The notes under the pieces were generated by a model that did no database searches, was not told the origin of the DNA, and saw nothing but the letters and a program-made list of their open reading frames with translations. This document shows positions 16,660 to 26,297 of a stretch of 64,000 nucleotides of DNA, piece by piece. Both the position numbers and the translations under genes were made by a program. The stretch is from an uncultured bacterium. GTDB taxonomy: Bacteria > Bacillota_I > Bacilli_A > RFN20 > CAG-826. Numbering within the stretch: position 1 is the first letter of the stretch; every line of letters begins with the position of its first letter. The stretch is from NCBI GenBank assembly GCA_949283025.1, contig CASDRB010000012.1, forward strand, positions 62,001 through 126,000. Reading direction: 5' to 3'.

Positions 16660-16805
16660 AAAAAAAGCCCTCCATCAGGGCAAAACAGAAAAAAGTTTCT
16701 TCCATCTAGACTTTAACTATCGCTACTTGAATTTCACAAGTTCAATCCATAAAGATGCGCGGAGTATACCACCGGTCGGGAATTTCGCCCTGCCCTGAAA
16801 CAAAA
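16660..16805 (-). promoter_or_regulatory. FMN riboswitch (RFN element) controlling ribU
   Basis: Minus-strand reading gives the RFN core: AGGGCAGGGCGAAATTCCC, ACCGGTGGTATACTCCGCGC, TGGATTGAACTTG, then AGTTAAAGTCTAGATGGAAG. P1 can form between GTTTC (16801-16797) and GAAAC (16699-16695). Next is hairpin GCCCT-GATGG-AGGGC (16681-16667) followed by seven T and then the ribU ATG. TCAGGGC in the aptamer (16798-16792) is complementary to GCCCTGA (16681-16675), as in the known Bacillus antiterminator. Bound FMN should therefore favour the hairpin and switch ribU off. The hairpin also contains the only good SD (GGAGG). Confidence 0.95.
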
Positions 16806-17017
16806 TTATTTTATCACAACTTATATAAACATAAACTGTTTTTTGTCTATTTATTGGATTAACTTTGTTATCAAAATAAAATATGCAGGACTAAACTAAA
16901 AAAATAAATGAGTTTTGTTTGTCTTTTTATTTTTTAACGATAAATGTTGCTTTACTTTAATTCGATAAAAGTTGTATATTTTTAAAATTAATTTAGTATA
17001 AATAATGAGGCAAATGT

Positions 17018-17287
17018 ATGAATAATTTTAAATTGTACCGCAAAAAACAAAAGTTAACGCAAGCCGATATGGCTGAATTGCTTCATGTCACTCGACAAAC
17101 ATATATTAACTATGAAAACGGAACATACGAACCAAACTTTGATACTTTAATTAGATTATCAAAAATTTTAAATACCTCAATTGATTGTCTTTTGGGAAAT
17201 GACGTGGGCACGATGAGTGCTCAAGATTTAGAAACCATAAATAAAGCCATTTCTATATTAGAAAAATTTGCTAATATAGAAAAATAG
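17018..17287 (+). CDS. XRE-family transcriptional regulator
   Basis: 89-residue DNA-binding protein consisting of an HTH_3 domain (about residues 5-60) with KLTQADMAELLHVTRQTYIN as the HTH and YENGTYEPNFDTLIRLSKIL as the following helices, plus a short helical tail. No ligand or sensor domain. Its stop codon abuts the stop codon of the convergent parB gene with no spacing. An AATGAGG stretch lies 8 nt before the ATG. Targets unknown. Confidence 0.88.
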   Translation: MNNFKLYRKKQKLTQADMAELLHVTRQTYINYENGTYEPNFDTLIRLSKILNTSIDCLLGNDVGTMSAQDLETINKAISILEKFANIEK

Positions 17288-18127
17288 TTAATATTTTTTT
17301 GTCTTGTCTATTATTTGTTTTATAAATTGATTTTTATCTTGTTCGGTTTTAAAGGAAAATTGAATTCCATTTTTTGATATATTAACATCAGCATTAACAA
17401 AATCGCGCAAATATTGCTCGGTTTTTTTATAATTTGTGTGATTTTTAAAATCATAAATCATTTTTTCAGTAGATCTAACAGATAAATTATGTTTATAAAT
17501 TTCTGCAACTGTGTCGTTGATTACTTCATCTGGTAAAGTGAGCAAACACTTAGCATGGCCAAATGACAACTTCCCTAATGATACATCAGCTAAAACTGTT
17601 TCTGGCAAATTAAAAAGACGAATAATATTAGTGATTTGAGATCGCGATTGATGAAGCAATTTTGCTATATCTTTTTGAGTATATTTATAATCTTTAGTCA
17701 AGCGGTTACAAACAATTGACAATTCAACCATGTTTGAATAATTTGAGTCGCGTATATCAGCAGCGAGCATAACAAGCATTTCTTCATCATCGACATTTAT
17801 GATGGCGCATGGAACCGATTCTAATTTAAACTTTTTGGCTGCAATTAGGCGCTTTCTTCCTAAAACAATTTCATAATGATCTTTTTTAGGTCTGATAATC
17901 AGGGGAGTATTCAATCCTTTTTCCTTAATGGATATCAACGAATCGCAAATCAACTGTTCGTTGAGTTTAACTTTTTTTAAATAACCATTATCATCAATTA
18001 ATTTTGGCGAAATAAATAGAGGTTTAATTTGACGATATTCCTTTTCCATATTAGCAATAACGTCCGTATTGGCAAACCTTTTTAAAAGTTTAGATAAAGA
18101 TATGTCAACTAATTTATCTTTCTTCAT
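17288..18127 (-). CDS. parB: ParB/Spo0J-type chromosome-partition protein, divergent CTP site
   Basis: 279-residue ParB-family protein. Order: N-terminal CTPase-like domain with [10 protein letters not shown] near residue 67, ending in [12 protein letters not shown] near 90 (usual GERRxRA) and [17 protein letters not shown] near 122 (usual ENxQRxDLNPxEEA). A central HTH follows with [19 protein letters not shown] near 150 and [12 protein letters not shown] near 190, then a C-terminal dimerisation region. The CTP-binding motifs are visibly altered. Start overlaps the end of parA by 14 nt. The Noc nucleoid-occlusion paralogue is an alternative. Confidence 0.85.
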   Translation of the reverse strand: MKKDKLVDISLSKLLKRFANTDVIANMEKEYRQIKPLFISPKLIDDNGYLKKVKLNEQLICDSLISIKEKGLNTPLIIRPKKDHYEIVLGRKRLIAAKKFKLESVPCAIINVDDEEMLVMLAADIRDSNYSNMVELSIVCNRLTKDYKYTQKDIAKLLHQSRSQITNIIRLFNLPETVLADVSLGKLSFGHAKCLLTLPDEVINDTVAEIYKHNLSVRSTEKMIYDFKNHTNYKKTEQYLRDFVNADVNISKNGIQFSFKTEQDKNQFIKQIIDKTKKY

Positions 18128-18884
18128 GATCCATCACTTCTTTTGCTAAACTAAAATAAGCTAACGAACTAGATGATGTAGGACGGTATAATGTCACTGG
18201 CATTCCTTTGGCGTTGCTTTCAGGAATAGATATATTCCTTGGAATCATACTAATAAATGTATTTTCTTTAAATAGTCCTCGCACTTGCGATGCAATTTCT
18301 ACACTCAGTCGAGTTTTTGAATCATACATAGTCATTAAAAAACCTTCTATTCCTAACGATGAATTATAAGTGTTTTGCACACTAGAAACAGAAGCTAAAA
18401 TTTGTGCTACTGCTTCCATTGCAAAATACTCGCATTGAACAGGAATTAAAATTGTGTTTGCTGCAACTAAAGAATTGATAGTAAGAAGCCCCAAAGATGG
18501 CGGACAATCAATAATAATATAATCATATTGCTTATTAATTTTAGCGATAGATTCCTTTAATAAGTAAAAAGGTTTATCGATTTTCCCTGCTACTACACTT
18601 TCCAAATTAGATAAAATCAATTTAGGGCTGATTAAATCCAAATTTTTTACCAAAGTCTTTCTGATGACTTTATTTATATCATCATCGCCAATCAACACAC
18701 TAAAAATACATCTAGATATCAATGATATATCGACACCTAATCCTCGGCTAGAATTGCCTTGTGGATCCATATCAATAAGAAGTACCCTGCGCTTAAAATG
18801 AGCAAGGGCGCTGCTCAAATTAATGGCGGTGGTTGTTTTTCCTACACCACCTTTTTGATTTGCAATAGCGATAATTTTACTCAT
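18114..18884 (-). CDS. parA: ParA/Soj chromosome-partition ATPase
   Basis: Deviant-Walker ATPase that positions or segregates DNA and regulates DnaA in Bacillus. 256 aa. The signature [16 protein letters not shown] is at residues 9-24, [12 protein letters not shown] near 35, and the third motif [15 protein letters not shown] near 118. Followed by parB in a 14-nt overlap and preceded by rsmG and mnmG, the classic origin-proximal arrangement; dnaA and the origin are not in this window. Identification secure. Confidence 0.96.
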   Translation of the reverse strand: MSKIIAIANQKGGVGKTTTAINLSSALAHFKRRVLLIDMDPQGNSSRGLGVDISLISRCIFSVLIGDDDINKVIRKTLVKNLDLISPKLILSNLESVVAGKIDKPFYLLKESIAKINKQYDYIIIDCPPSLGLLTINSLVAANTILIPVQCEYFAMEAVAQILASVSSVQNTYNSSLGIEGFLMTMYDSKTRLSVEIASQVRGLFKENTFISMIPRNISIPESNAKGMPVTLYRPTSSSSLAYFSLAKEVMDHEER

Positions 18885-18907
18885 ATTAAATCTATTTTAA
18901 CTAATTA

Positions 18908-19612
18908 TCATAATGGCTTGCTAGTAATTTTGCTATATTCACGTGGATATTTTTTAGGGGTCGATGTCTTCTTAAACAACCAAATGTTATGACGAATTGA
19001 ATTAGAAAATGGCAAAGTAATTTTCTCTGTTTTTAAATTTTGCAGTCCTAAAATTTTAATTCCGTTCTTCGCTTTTGCTAATTCGCTTTGTGATTTTTGG
19101 GATTTCATAGCAATTACATAACCATTTTTTTTAACAAATCCGGCACATAATTCAATCAAAATATTTAATTCTGAAACAGCTCTAGAAATGGCAAAATCAT
19201 AAACTTCGCGTTGAATTTTTGCATATTCTTCAGCTCTTTGATTAATTACATCAACATTATTTAATTTTAACTTAGATATAACATATTCAATTTGTTGACA
19301 CTTTTTTGCAGTTGAATCAAGGCAAGTTACATGACAATTTGGATATAAAATAGCAATGACAAGACCAGGAAAGCCTGCACCGCTACCAATATCGATTATA
19401 TTTTTATTAACAACATCGTCTGCTTTAAAGACAATTCCACAATCAATAATCATTTTCTCAATGAATTCGTCTTCATTTTTAATAGCAGTTAAATTTGTTT
19501 TTTTATTAGCGGCAAGCGTTAAATCCATCAATGATAAAAGCAAGTTTGCTTGTTCAAAAGAACAAGGCACCGAATATTTGTCAAAAATTGATACTAAAGT
19601 TTGACTATCCAT
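18908..19612 (-). CDS. rsmG: 16S rRNA (guanine527-N7)-methyltransferase RsmG
   Basis: SAM-dependent methyltransferase, 234 aa, normal length. Motifs: NLTAIKNEDEFIEKMIIDC near residue 40, the SAM loop IDIGSGAGFPGL near 73, VTCLDSTAKKCQ near 95, and YDFAISRAVSEL near 138. Start overlaps the mnmG end by 8 nt. Its 3' end carries a near-palindrome (18935-18950) discussed in the findings. Confidence 0.96.
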   Translation of the reverse strand: MDSQTLVSIFDKYSVPCSFEQANLLLSLMDLTLAANKKTNLTAIKNEDEFIEKMIIDCGIVFKADDVVNKNIIDIGSGAGFPGLVIAILYPNCHVTCLDSTAKKCQQIEYVISKLKLNNVDVINQRAEEYAKIQREVYDFAISRAVSELNILIELCAGFVKKNGYVIAMKSQKSQSELAKAKNGIKILGLQNLKTEKITLPFSNSIRHNIWLFKKTSTPKKYPREYSKITSKPL

Positions 19613-21485
19613 AAGTCTTCTCCTTTTTTATCATCATTATCAGTATGGTTATATCGCTAGGATTGACACCAGAAATACGAGAAGCTTGACCAATGTTATA
19701 TGGTCTTATTTTATCAAGTTTTTGTCTTGCCTCTAAAGCCAAACCATCACAATGTAAATAATCAAAGTGTTGAGGGATAATTAAATCATCCAACTTTTTC
19801 ATTGAATCAGCTTGTTTTTTGGCGTTATTAATATATCCTTCATATTTAACCATAATTTCCACTTCTTCTATAATTTCGTCACTTAAATCAAGGTTATTTA
19901 ATTCATAAACAAAACTAAACATGGACTTTAAAGAAACGTTTTGCCTTTTTAAAAAATCATAAGCTAAAACTCCACCATTTAACCTTCCATATCCAATACT
20001 TGATAAATACTCATCAATTTCGGGTCGAGAACCGAGCCATTTATTTTTTAAAATTCCAATAGTTTGATTGATTTTTTCTTTTTTATGTAAAAAATTTTCA
20101 TACCTCGCTGATGATAACAAACCTAAATTAAAGCCATATTCAGATAGACGCAAATCAGCATTATCGTGTCTTAAAAGCAATCTAAATTCAGCTCTCGACG
20201 ACAATAATCGATATGGCTCTTGAGTCCCTTTAGAAACTAAATCATCGATCATTACCCCGATATAAGCTTCATCACGTCTTAAAATAAACGGTGGACGATT
20301 TTTAATTTTTAAAACGGCATTAATGCCTGCCATTAAGCCCAAAGCAGCAGCTTCTTCATAACCAGAAGTACCACAAATTTGACCAGCAATGTATAAACCA
20401 TCATATTTTTTAATCTTTAATGTTGAGTCATATTCATCTGCGCAAATCGCATCATATTCAATAGCGTAAGCATATTTTAGTATTTTCGCATTATGTAAAC
20501 CAGGTAGTGAATGTACCATCTCTTCTTGAACTTCTTTTGGCATCGACGTTGAAAAACCTTGCAAATATATTGAATCGGTATCTTTTGATTCTGGCTCTAA
20601 AAAAAGTTGATGCCTTTCCTTATCAGAAAATCTAACAATTTTGTCCTCAATGGATGGACAATAACGAGGACCAACGCCTTCTACAATACCACTATACATA
20701 GCAGAATCTAAAAGATGTTTTTTTATAATATTATGAGTTTTTTCATTCGTATATATCAGATAACATGGCTCTTGTTTTTCGTATGGTACAAAATGCTTAG
20801 TTTCATAAGAAAAAGCTAAATTGCCGGGCGTACCATATTGTGGTATTGTTTGTTCAAAATCAATTGAATCTTTTTTAATTCTTTGTGGAGTTCCTGTTTT
20901 TAAACGATATATATTAATGCCCATCTTTTTTAAGTTTTTTGAAAGACCTATAGAAGGATTTTCACCATCTGGACCGCCTTTTTGCTTATTGTGGCCAATC
21001 AAAATATCGCTATCCATGTATGTCCCAGTAGCTAGAATAACTGCGTTACTAGTAAAAATTTTTCCGTTTTTTAAAACGACACCATAAACTTTTTTATTTT
21101 CATGCAATAAATCAATTACTTCGCCTTCAACAACTGTTAAATTTTCACAATTTAACGCAGCGTTTTGCATTTGAAAAGGATAACGTAATTTATCTTCTTG
21201 GGCACGCAAACACCTCACTCCAGGTCCTTTACCAGTATTTAACATTTTCATTTGCAAATATTCTAAATCAGCAATTTTTCCCATCATGCCGCCTAAAGCA
21301 TCAATTTCTCTTACAACAATGCCTTTAGCCGAACCACCAATTGAAGGATTGCATGGCATATTTCCCATCATCTTAATATTTAAAGATATTAAAAGTGTGC
21401 GAACACCCATGTGAGCACACGAAAAAGAAGCTTCTAAACCAGCATGTCCACCACCAACAACTATGACATCATAATCAAAAGCCAT
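19605..21485 (-). CDS. mnmG: tRNA uridine 5-carboxymethylaminomethyl modification enzyme MnmG (GidA)
   Basis: FAD-dependent subunit that, with MnmE, modifies U34 of tRNAs. 626 aa. The FAD loop VVGGGHAGLEA is near residue 10, followed by MPCNPSIGGSAKGIVVREIDALGG-type sequence, GTYMDSDILIG, and AGQICGTSGYEEAAALGLMAGINA for the FAD C-terminal site. The helical C-terminus binds tRNA and MnmE. mnmE is not in the window. The start codon overlaps the sufB stop by 1 nt (TAATG), so it is coupled to the SUF operon. Confidence 0.97.
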   Translation of the reverse strand: MAFDYDVIVVGGGHAGLEASFSCAHMGVRTLLISLNIKMMGNMPCNPSIGGSAKGIVVREIDALGGMMGKIADLEYLQMKMLNTGKGPGVRCLRAQEDKLRYPFQMQNAALNCENLTVVEGEVIDLLHENKKVYGVVLKNGKIFTSNAVILATGTYMDSDILIGHNKQKGGPDGENPSIGLSKNLKKMGINIYRLKTGTPQRIKKDSIDFEQTIPQYGTPGNLAFSYETKHFVPYEKQEPCYLIYTNEKTHNIIKKHLLDSAMYSGIVEGVGPRYCPSIEDKIVRFSDKERHQLFLEPESKDTDSIYLQGFSTSMPKEVQEEMVHSLPGLHNAKILKYAYAIEYDAICADEYDSTLKIKKYDGLYIAGQICGTSGYEEAAALGLMAGINAVLKIKNRPPFILRRDEAYIGVMIDDLVSKGTQEPYRLLSSRAEFRLLLRHDNADLRLSEYGFNLGLLSSARYENFLHKKEKINQTIGILKNKWLGSRPEIDEYLSSIGYGRLNGGVLAYDFLKRQNVSLKSMFSFVYELNNLDLSDEIIEEVEIMVKYEGYINNAKKQADSMKKLDDLIIPQHFDYLHCDGLALEARQKLDKIRPYNIGQASRISGVNPSDITILIMMIKKEKTYG

Positions 21486-22885
21486 TAGCCAACACTACCC
21501 TCCATATCCATTTTAATTAGAGAATTCAACTCAACAGCATATTCCATTGGTAACTCTTTTGAAAATGGTTCAATAAAACCCATAATAATCATTTGTATAG
21601 CATCTTTTTTTGTTATTCCACGAGACATTAAATAAAACAATTGATCTTCATTAATTTTTGAAACCGTTGCTTCATGCTCAATATATGAAGAATTATTTAT
21701 GACTTGATTATTAGGAATTGTATCAGACTTAGATATATTATCTAAAATCAAAGTATCGCACTCCACATGAGAACGACAATTATGCGCATTTTGATGATGT
21801 CTTACTGTGCCACGATAATTAGAAATACCGCCATTTTTTACAATAGATTTAGAAATTATTGTGGAAGTTGTATCATCTGCTAAATGAATCATTCTTGCAC
21901 CAGCATCTTGATATTGTCCTTTGCCAGCAACTGCAATACTAATGCATGTTCCTTTTGCACCCTTACCAGCTAAAATGCAAGCAGGATATTTCATATTGAT
22001 TTGTGAACCAATATTACCATCTATCCAATCCATCCATGCATTTTCATAACATATAGCACGTTTAGTCACTAAATTAATGATATTTGTGGACCAATTTTGA
22101 ACGGTTGAATAACGGCATCTGCCACCTTTTAAAACAATAATTTCTACGACAGCAGCATGCAATGATTCTTTTGAATAAATTGGAGCAGTACAACCTTCAA
22201 CATAATGAACATCAGCACCTTCATCAACAATGATTAATGTTCTTTCAAATTGGCCAGATTTTTCATTATTAATTCTAAAATAGGACTGCAATGGTTTATC
22301 TAATTTAACCCCTTTTGGAACATAGATAAACGAACCGCCTGACCATACAGCTCCATTTAAAGCAGAAAACTTATTATCAGCGAATGGTACTACTGTTCCA
22401 AAATATTTCTTGAATAAATCTGGGCATAACTTAAGGGCCATATCCGTGGAAAGAAAAATAACCCCTTTTTCTTCAACTTCTTTAAGCATATTATGGTAGA
22501 CTACTTCGGATTCATACTGAGTTGATACCCCGGCTAAATATTTTTGTTCTGCTTCAGGAATGCCAAGTTTTTGAAATGTATTTTTAATTGTTTCTGGAAC
22601 ATCTTCCCAATTTGTTTCTTCTTTTTGGCTAGGTCTAATAAAATAAACAAAACTATCAAAATCTAAATGGCTCAAATCAGGACCAAATTTAGGAAGGGGC
22701 ATAGATTTGAAAGCACGATAAGCTTTCAATCGATAATTGAGCATCCATTCCGGTTCGTTCTTATACGACGAGATTTGTTTTATAACCTCTTCATCTAAAC
22801 CAACTTTTGTTTTTAAAATGGAAACATCTTCGTTTTTAAAACCCGTTTTCATCTCATCTTGAAAAACAATATCATTTTTTTTCAT
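21485..22885 (-). CDS. sufB: Fe-S cluster assembly scaffold SufB
   Basis: Scaffold of the SufBC(2)D complex on which [4Fe-4S] clusters are assembled. 466 aa, usual length. Beta-helix core; near the C-terminus [20 protein letters not shown] and [21 protein letters not shown] (split motifs) carry the conserved Cys, Glu and His region. Starts 14 nt inside sufU. It is the last suf gene before mnmG in this transcript. Confidence 0.97.
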   Translation of the reverse strand: MKKNDIVFQDEMKTGFKNEDVSILKTKVGLDEEVIKQISSYKNEPEWMLNYRLKAYRAFKSMPLPKFGPDLSHLDFDSFVYFIRPSQKEETNWEDVPETIKNTFQKLGIPEAEQKYLAGVSTQYESEVVYHNMLKEVEEKGVIFLSTDMALKLCPDLFKKYFGTVVPFADNKFSALNGAVWSGGSFIYVPKGVKLDKPLQSYFRINNEKSGQFERTLIIVDEGADVHYVEGCTAPIYSKESLHAAVVEIIVLKGGRCRYSTVQNWSTNIINLVTKRAICYENAWMDWIDGNIGSQINMKYPACILAGKGAKGTCISIAVAGKGQYQDAGARMIHLADDTTSTIISKSIVKNGGISNYRGTVRHHQNAHNCRSHVECDTLILDNISKSDTIPNNQVINNSSYIEHEATVSKINEDQLFYLMSRGITKKDAIQMIIMGFIEPFSKELPMEYAVELNSLIKMDMEGSVG

Positions 22886-23309
22886 CGATAAGCTCCTTTA
22901 ATCCATTCCAACCGATTGTAGCACACCTGATTCTAGCTGCTTGTTTAGATGTATTTATAAAGACAATAGCTTCATCTAGAAGCTCTTCATCGAATGGTTC
23001 TTCGTGAATCATCTTTAGATAATTATCAATTATTTCTAGTGCTTCATCTTTAGTTTTTTCTTTAACCAAATCGCACATTATGTCAGTGCTGGCTGTTGAA
23101 ATAGTGCAAGCTACACCATCCCAAAAACATTCGCTGATGCGATTGTTATTCAAAACTTTTAAATAAATATTAATGTCATCGATGCAATTGTCAGATGACA
23201 TATGAATTGTTTGATATTCATACAAATTATCAGGAGTTTTTTTATTATTAGGATGAGAATAATGCTCCATAATAATTGCTCGCATCGTATTATTATCCAA
23301 AATAGGCAT
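22872..23309 (-). CDS. sufU: Sulfur-relay zinc protein SufU
   Basis: Zn-dependent sulfurtransferase that accepts persulfide from SufS in Gram-positives. 145 aa. Three conserved Cys are visible: SSDNCIDD near residue 41, [10 protein letters not shown] near 66, and RCATIGWN near 128; the usual first motif is CGD, here CID, so the Asp is shifted but still adjacent. Overlaps sufS by 17 nt and sufB by 14 nt. Presence of SufU rather than SufE is normal for Bacilli. Confidence 0.94.
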   Translation of the reverse strand: MPILDNNTMRAIIMEHYSHPNNKKTPDNLYEYQTIHMSSDNCIDDINIYLKVLNNNRISECFWDGVACTISTASTDIMCDLVKEKTKDEALEIIDNYLKMIHEEPFDEELLDEAIVFINTSKQAARIRCATIGWNGLKELIDEKK

Positions 23310-24525
23310 CTAATATATCCCCTCCATCCTTAAGAGCATCAACCAGTGCATCAATATCTTCTTTTGTCGTGTATAAATAAGTCGACATCCTAACAGTAGC
23401 AACTTCACCAAGGAAATCAATTAATATTTTGGCACAATGTTGCCCGCTTCTAACTGCTATTCCTTTTGAATTTAAATATGTAGCTTCATCTTGAGCAAAA
23501 ACGCCTTTGACATTGAAAGTGAAAATTCCAGTTGACGCATATTTATTATATATAATAAGATTATCTAAATTTTTTGTTTTTTCTATAAAATAATCTCTGA
23601 GCATTTCCTCATGTTTAAATATATTTTCCATCCCTATATCATTTAAAAATTCAATTGCTGCTCTTAAGCCAATAATTCCAGCTAGATGGATAGTACCGGC
23701 TTCAAATTTGCTTGGTGGGTTTAAATATTTGACATTGCCGCACATATCAAATTTAGAATTCATGCCACCACCTGTTAAAAAGGGATCCATTTTTGACAAC
23801 AAATCATAACGGCCCCATAAAACTCCAATACCAGTTGGTCCACACAATTTATGACCCGAAAAACTCAAAAAATCTATTCCTAATTCCTTAACATCTGTTG
23901 GGATGTGAGGAACAGATTGAGCCCCATCAACAGCAATAACAGCGCCATGATCATGAGCTATTTTGGCTAATTCTTTAACTGGAGTAATATAGCCTAATAC
24001 ATTACCTATATGGGCAACAGAAACTACCTTGGTTTTTTTTGAAATAACTTTTTTTAAATTTTCAGGAGTGATTTTTCCTTCCTTAGTTAGCGGAATATAG
24101 TTAATTTTGCAGCCAGTTAATTCAGATATCCTAAACCATGGTAGAACATTGGAAGCATGTTCTGCTTCAGAAATTAAAACTTCATCGTCCTTTGTTAAAA
24201 ACTTTAATCCATATCCATACGCAATTAAATTTATTGACATTGATGTTCCACTTGTAAAAATGCACTCATTAGTTTCTCCGTTAATGAATTTAGCGACAGC
24301 CTGTCTAGATTTTTCAACTTCGACATCCATATTATAACATAAATCATAATCGCCACGATGAGAGTTAGATGTCATATCCTTATAATAAGAATTTATTGCA
24401 TCAATAACACAATATGGTTTAAAACTAGTCGACGCATTGTCTAAAAAAACAAGAGGTTTTCCTTGCATGGTTTTATTAGAATTTAACATCGGAAATAATT
24501 GTCTAATTTTATAAACATCGTACAT
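23293..24525 (-). CDS. sufS: Cysteine desulfurase SufS
   Basis: PLP enzyme that releases sulfur from cysteine for cluster assembly. 410 aa from the ATG at 24525; a GTG 9 nt earlier, overlapping the sufD stop, is also possible. PLP Lys lies in LSFSGHKLCGPTGIG near residue 225; active-site Cys in AVRSGQHCAK near 360. NASTSFKP near the N-terminus and TSGTSMSINL near 90 are typical. Lies between sufD and sufU in canonical order. Confidence 0.96.
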   Translation of the reverse strand: MYDVYKIRQLFPMLNSNKTMQGKPLVFLDNASTSFKPYCVIDAINSYYKDMTSNSHRGDYDLCYNMDVEVEKSRQAVAKFINGETNECIFTSGTSMSINLIAYGYGLKFLTKDDEVLISEAEHASNVLPWFRISELTGCKINYIPLTKEGKITPENLKKVISKKTKVVSVAHIGNVLGYITPVKELAKIAHDHGAVIAVDGAQSVPHIPTDVKELGIDFLSFSGHKLCGPTGIGVLWGRYDLLSKMDPFLTGGGMNSKFDMCGNVKYLNPPSKFEAGTIHLAGIIGLRAAIEFLNDIGMENIFKHEEMLRDYFIEKTKNLDNLIIYNKYASTGIFTFNVKGVFAQDEATYLNSKGIAVRSGQHCAKILIDFLGEVATVRMSTYLYTTKEDIDALVDALKDGGDILDAYFG

Positions 24526-24530
24526 ATTTA

Positions 24531-25343
24531 TCACACTTTCTCTGTCATTAATGCATTAATTTTTTCATCTAATGAAGTCTTATCAAAAACTTTAACGATA
24601 GGGTTAAAATAACCTAATATAATGATTTTTTTTGCTTCTTCGTATTTAAGTCCCCTAGATGTGAGATAAAAAATGTGTTCTTGATTTACCTCTCCAATTG
24701 AAGCGGAGTGACTCGCTTTTACATCGTTGTTATCAATTTTTAAAATTGGTTTAGCCACGGCGTCACATCCAGAATCAAGTATCATTATTCTAGCATTTTG
24801 AATGGTAAATGTTTGCGTTGCATTTTCAAATATGTGAGATCGGCCCAAAAAATGCAGCTTTGCACAATCTTTACAAATGCCATATGCATCGACTAAACCA
24901 TTCGTATTTTTTGCTAGATGATTTATATTCATCTCAATATATTTTTTATGGTTTCCAAATGCTAAAGACGCTAATTTTATCGTGCCAGCAGAATATTCGT
25001 CTATTAAATTAATATTAAAATTTAAATGAGCGTCGCCATTACAAAAATCTAAGAAAAAAAGAGAGAATTGAGCGTTTTTGTACACATTTACATTTATTTT
25101 TGCGATGTTTAACAAATTGCATGACAAAAGTTTTAAAGTGACAACGCTATTAGGTTCAACAATTAATTCAATATCAGAATTTAAAATATCTAGTTCACCA
25201 ACAATAGATAAAATAGAATCACTTTTTACAATAATTTTTTTGATATTTTTATAATCGGAAAATGAAAAATTAAAAGACTTAGTATCACCATTGAGTAACA
25301 AAGCATTATTAACAATATCATAATGTAAATGTTTATTTGACAT
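24531..25343 (-). CDS. sufD: SufD, short form lacking the N-terminal region
   Basis: Paralogue of SufB that completes the SufBC2D scaffold. Only 270 aa; Bacillus SufD is about 437. The C-terminal part is recognisable: ILDSGCDAVAKPILKIDNND, VKASHSASIGEVNQEHIFYL and TSRGLKYEEAKKIIILGYF (residues about 190-255), including the functionally important His in ASHSAS. The preceding beta-helix is shortened and the N-terminal helical domain is absent. Start at ATG 25343 follows AAGGA by 11 nt and overlaps sufC by 11 nt. Confidence 0.9.
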   Translation of the reverse strand: MSNKHLHYDIVNNALLLNGDTKSFNFSFSDYKNIKKIIVKSDSILSIVGELDILNSDIELIVEPNSVVTLKLLSCNLLNIAKINVNVYKNAQFSLFFLDFCNGDAHLNFNINLIDEYSAGTIKLASLAFGNHKKYIEMNINHLAKNTNGLVDAYGICKDCAKLHFLGRSHIFENATQTFTIQNARIMILDSGCDAVAKPILKIDNNDVKASHSASIGEVNQEHIFYLTSRGLKYEEAKKIIILGYFNPIVKVFDKTSLDEKINALMTEKV

Positions 25344-26160
25344 TTTTGCTTGCTTCCTTAGTTGCGCATACACCAATTGAAATCGCGTTCATTGGCTTTT
25401 CATCTTTTTCAATATTTATCCCATATTCTGTTTTTAAAAATTCATATCCAAATCTATCAATTCTTTGTATCAATTCTTTGCCGCCTTCTAAAACGATTTT
25501 ACCATTAATCATCACTGCCGACCGATTTGGATTTACAAGGTTAAACAATCGAGCATAATGAGAGATAATCAAAAAACTTCTTTCATTAGATTGCATATCG
25601 GTAATCACTTTAGCAACATCATTAATAGCATCCACATCTAATCCAGAATCAATTTCGTCTAAAAGGCAATAGTGAGGTTGTATCAACAACATTTGTAATA
25701 TTTCGTTACGTTTCTTTTCTCCGCCAGAAAACCCTTCGTTAAGATTTCTATTTGCTAAATCTAAAGGCATATTCAGTTGTTTAGTAGCATTATCCAATAA
25801 TCGATAAAATTGATATAATGATAATGGCTTTTCTTTATGTGCATTAATGGCAGCCCTTAAAAAATCTGCATTGATAACACCAGGCACTTCACTAGGATAT
25901 TGCATGGCTAAAAAAAGTCCCATTTTTGATCTTTCATCAGGAGTAAAATTAGTAATATCTACACCATCAACAATAATGCTACCTTTGGTAACAACATATT
26001 TTGGATGACCCATTATGGCATTAATTAATGTTGATTTGCCATGTCCATTAGGACCCAACAATGCAAGAGTGTCACCAGGTTTAATTTCTAAGTTAACACC
26101 TTTCAATATTTCCTTTTCCTCAACTTTTACGTGCAAATCTTGAATAAGTAAACTTTTCAT
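25333..26160 (-). CDS. sufC: Fe-S assembly ATPase SufC
   Basis: ABC-type ATPase that drives conformational change of SufB-SufD. 275 aa from MKSLLIQDLHV (GAGG 7 nt upstream); the upstream open frame is not used. Walker A GPNGHGKSTLINA near residue 35, signature FSGGEKKRNEILQ near 145, Walker B CLLDEIDSGLDVDA near 165. First gene of sufCDSUB, with a promoter just upstream. The about 20-residue tail beyond the usual end is slightly long. Confidence 0.96.
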   Translation of the reverse strand: MKSLLIQDLHVKVEEKEILKGVNLEIKPGDTLALLGPNGHGKSTLINAIMGHPKYVVTKGSIIVDGVDITNFTPDERSKMGLFLAMQYPSEVPGVINADFLRAAINAHKEKPLSLYQFYRLLDNATKQLNMPLDLANRNLNEGFSGGEKKRNEILQMLLIQPHYCLLDEIDSGLDVDAINDVAKVITDMQSNERSFLIISHYARLFNLVNPNRSAVMINGKIVLEGGKELIQRIDRFGYEFLKTEYGINIEKDEKPMNAISIGVCATKEASKNVK

Positions 26161-26183
26161 AGGAATACCTCGAATCGTTAAAG

Positions 26184-26212
26184 ATAATACAATAAAATAA
26201 GTCATTATACAA
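26184..26212 (-). promoter_or_regulatory. Likely suf operon promoter
   Basis: Minus strand: TTGTAT (26212-26207), 17-bp spacer, TATTAT (26189-26184), 24 bp before the sufC start. A TATAAT also occurs at the same place 22 bp earlier. No recognisable Fe-S or Fur operator is visible. Confidence 0.45.
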
Positions 26213-26297
26213 ATAAAACGATAAAAATATTTTTGTAAAAAATAAGGACAAAATCATCAAAAACATCATTCATTTTAAGTTAAAACTCATTTTTTTG

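Noticed and set aside
17288-19612. Chromosome origin
   Set aside because: parA-parB-rsmG-mnmG are often origin-linked, but no dnaA, dnaN, rpmH or DnaA-box cluster is in the window.
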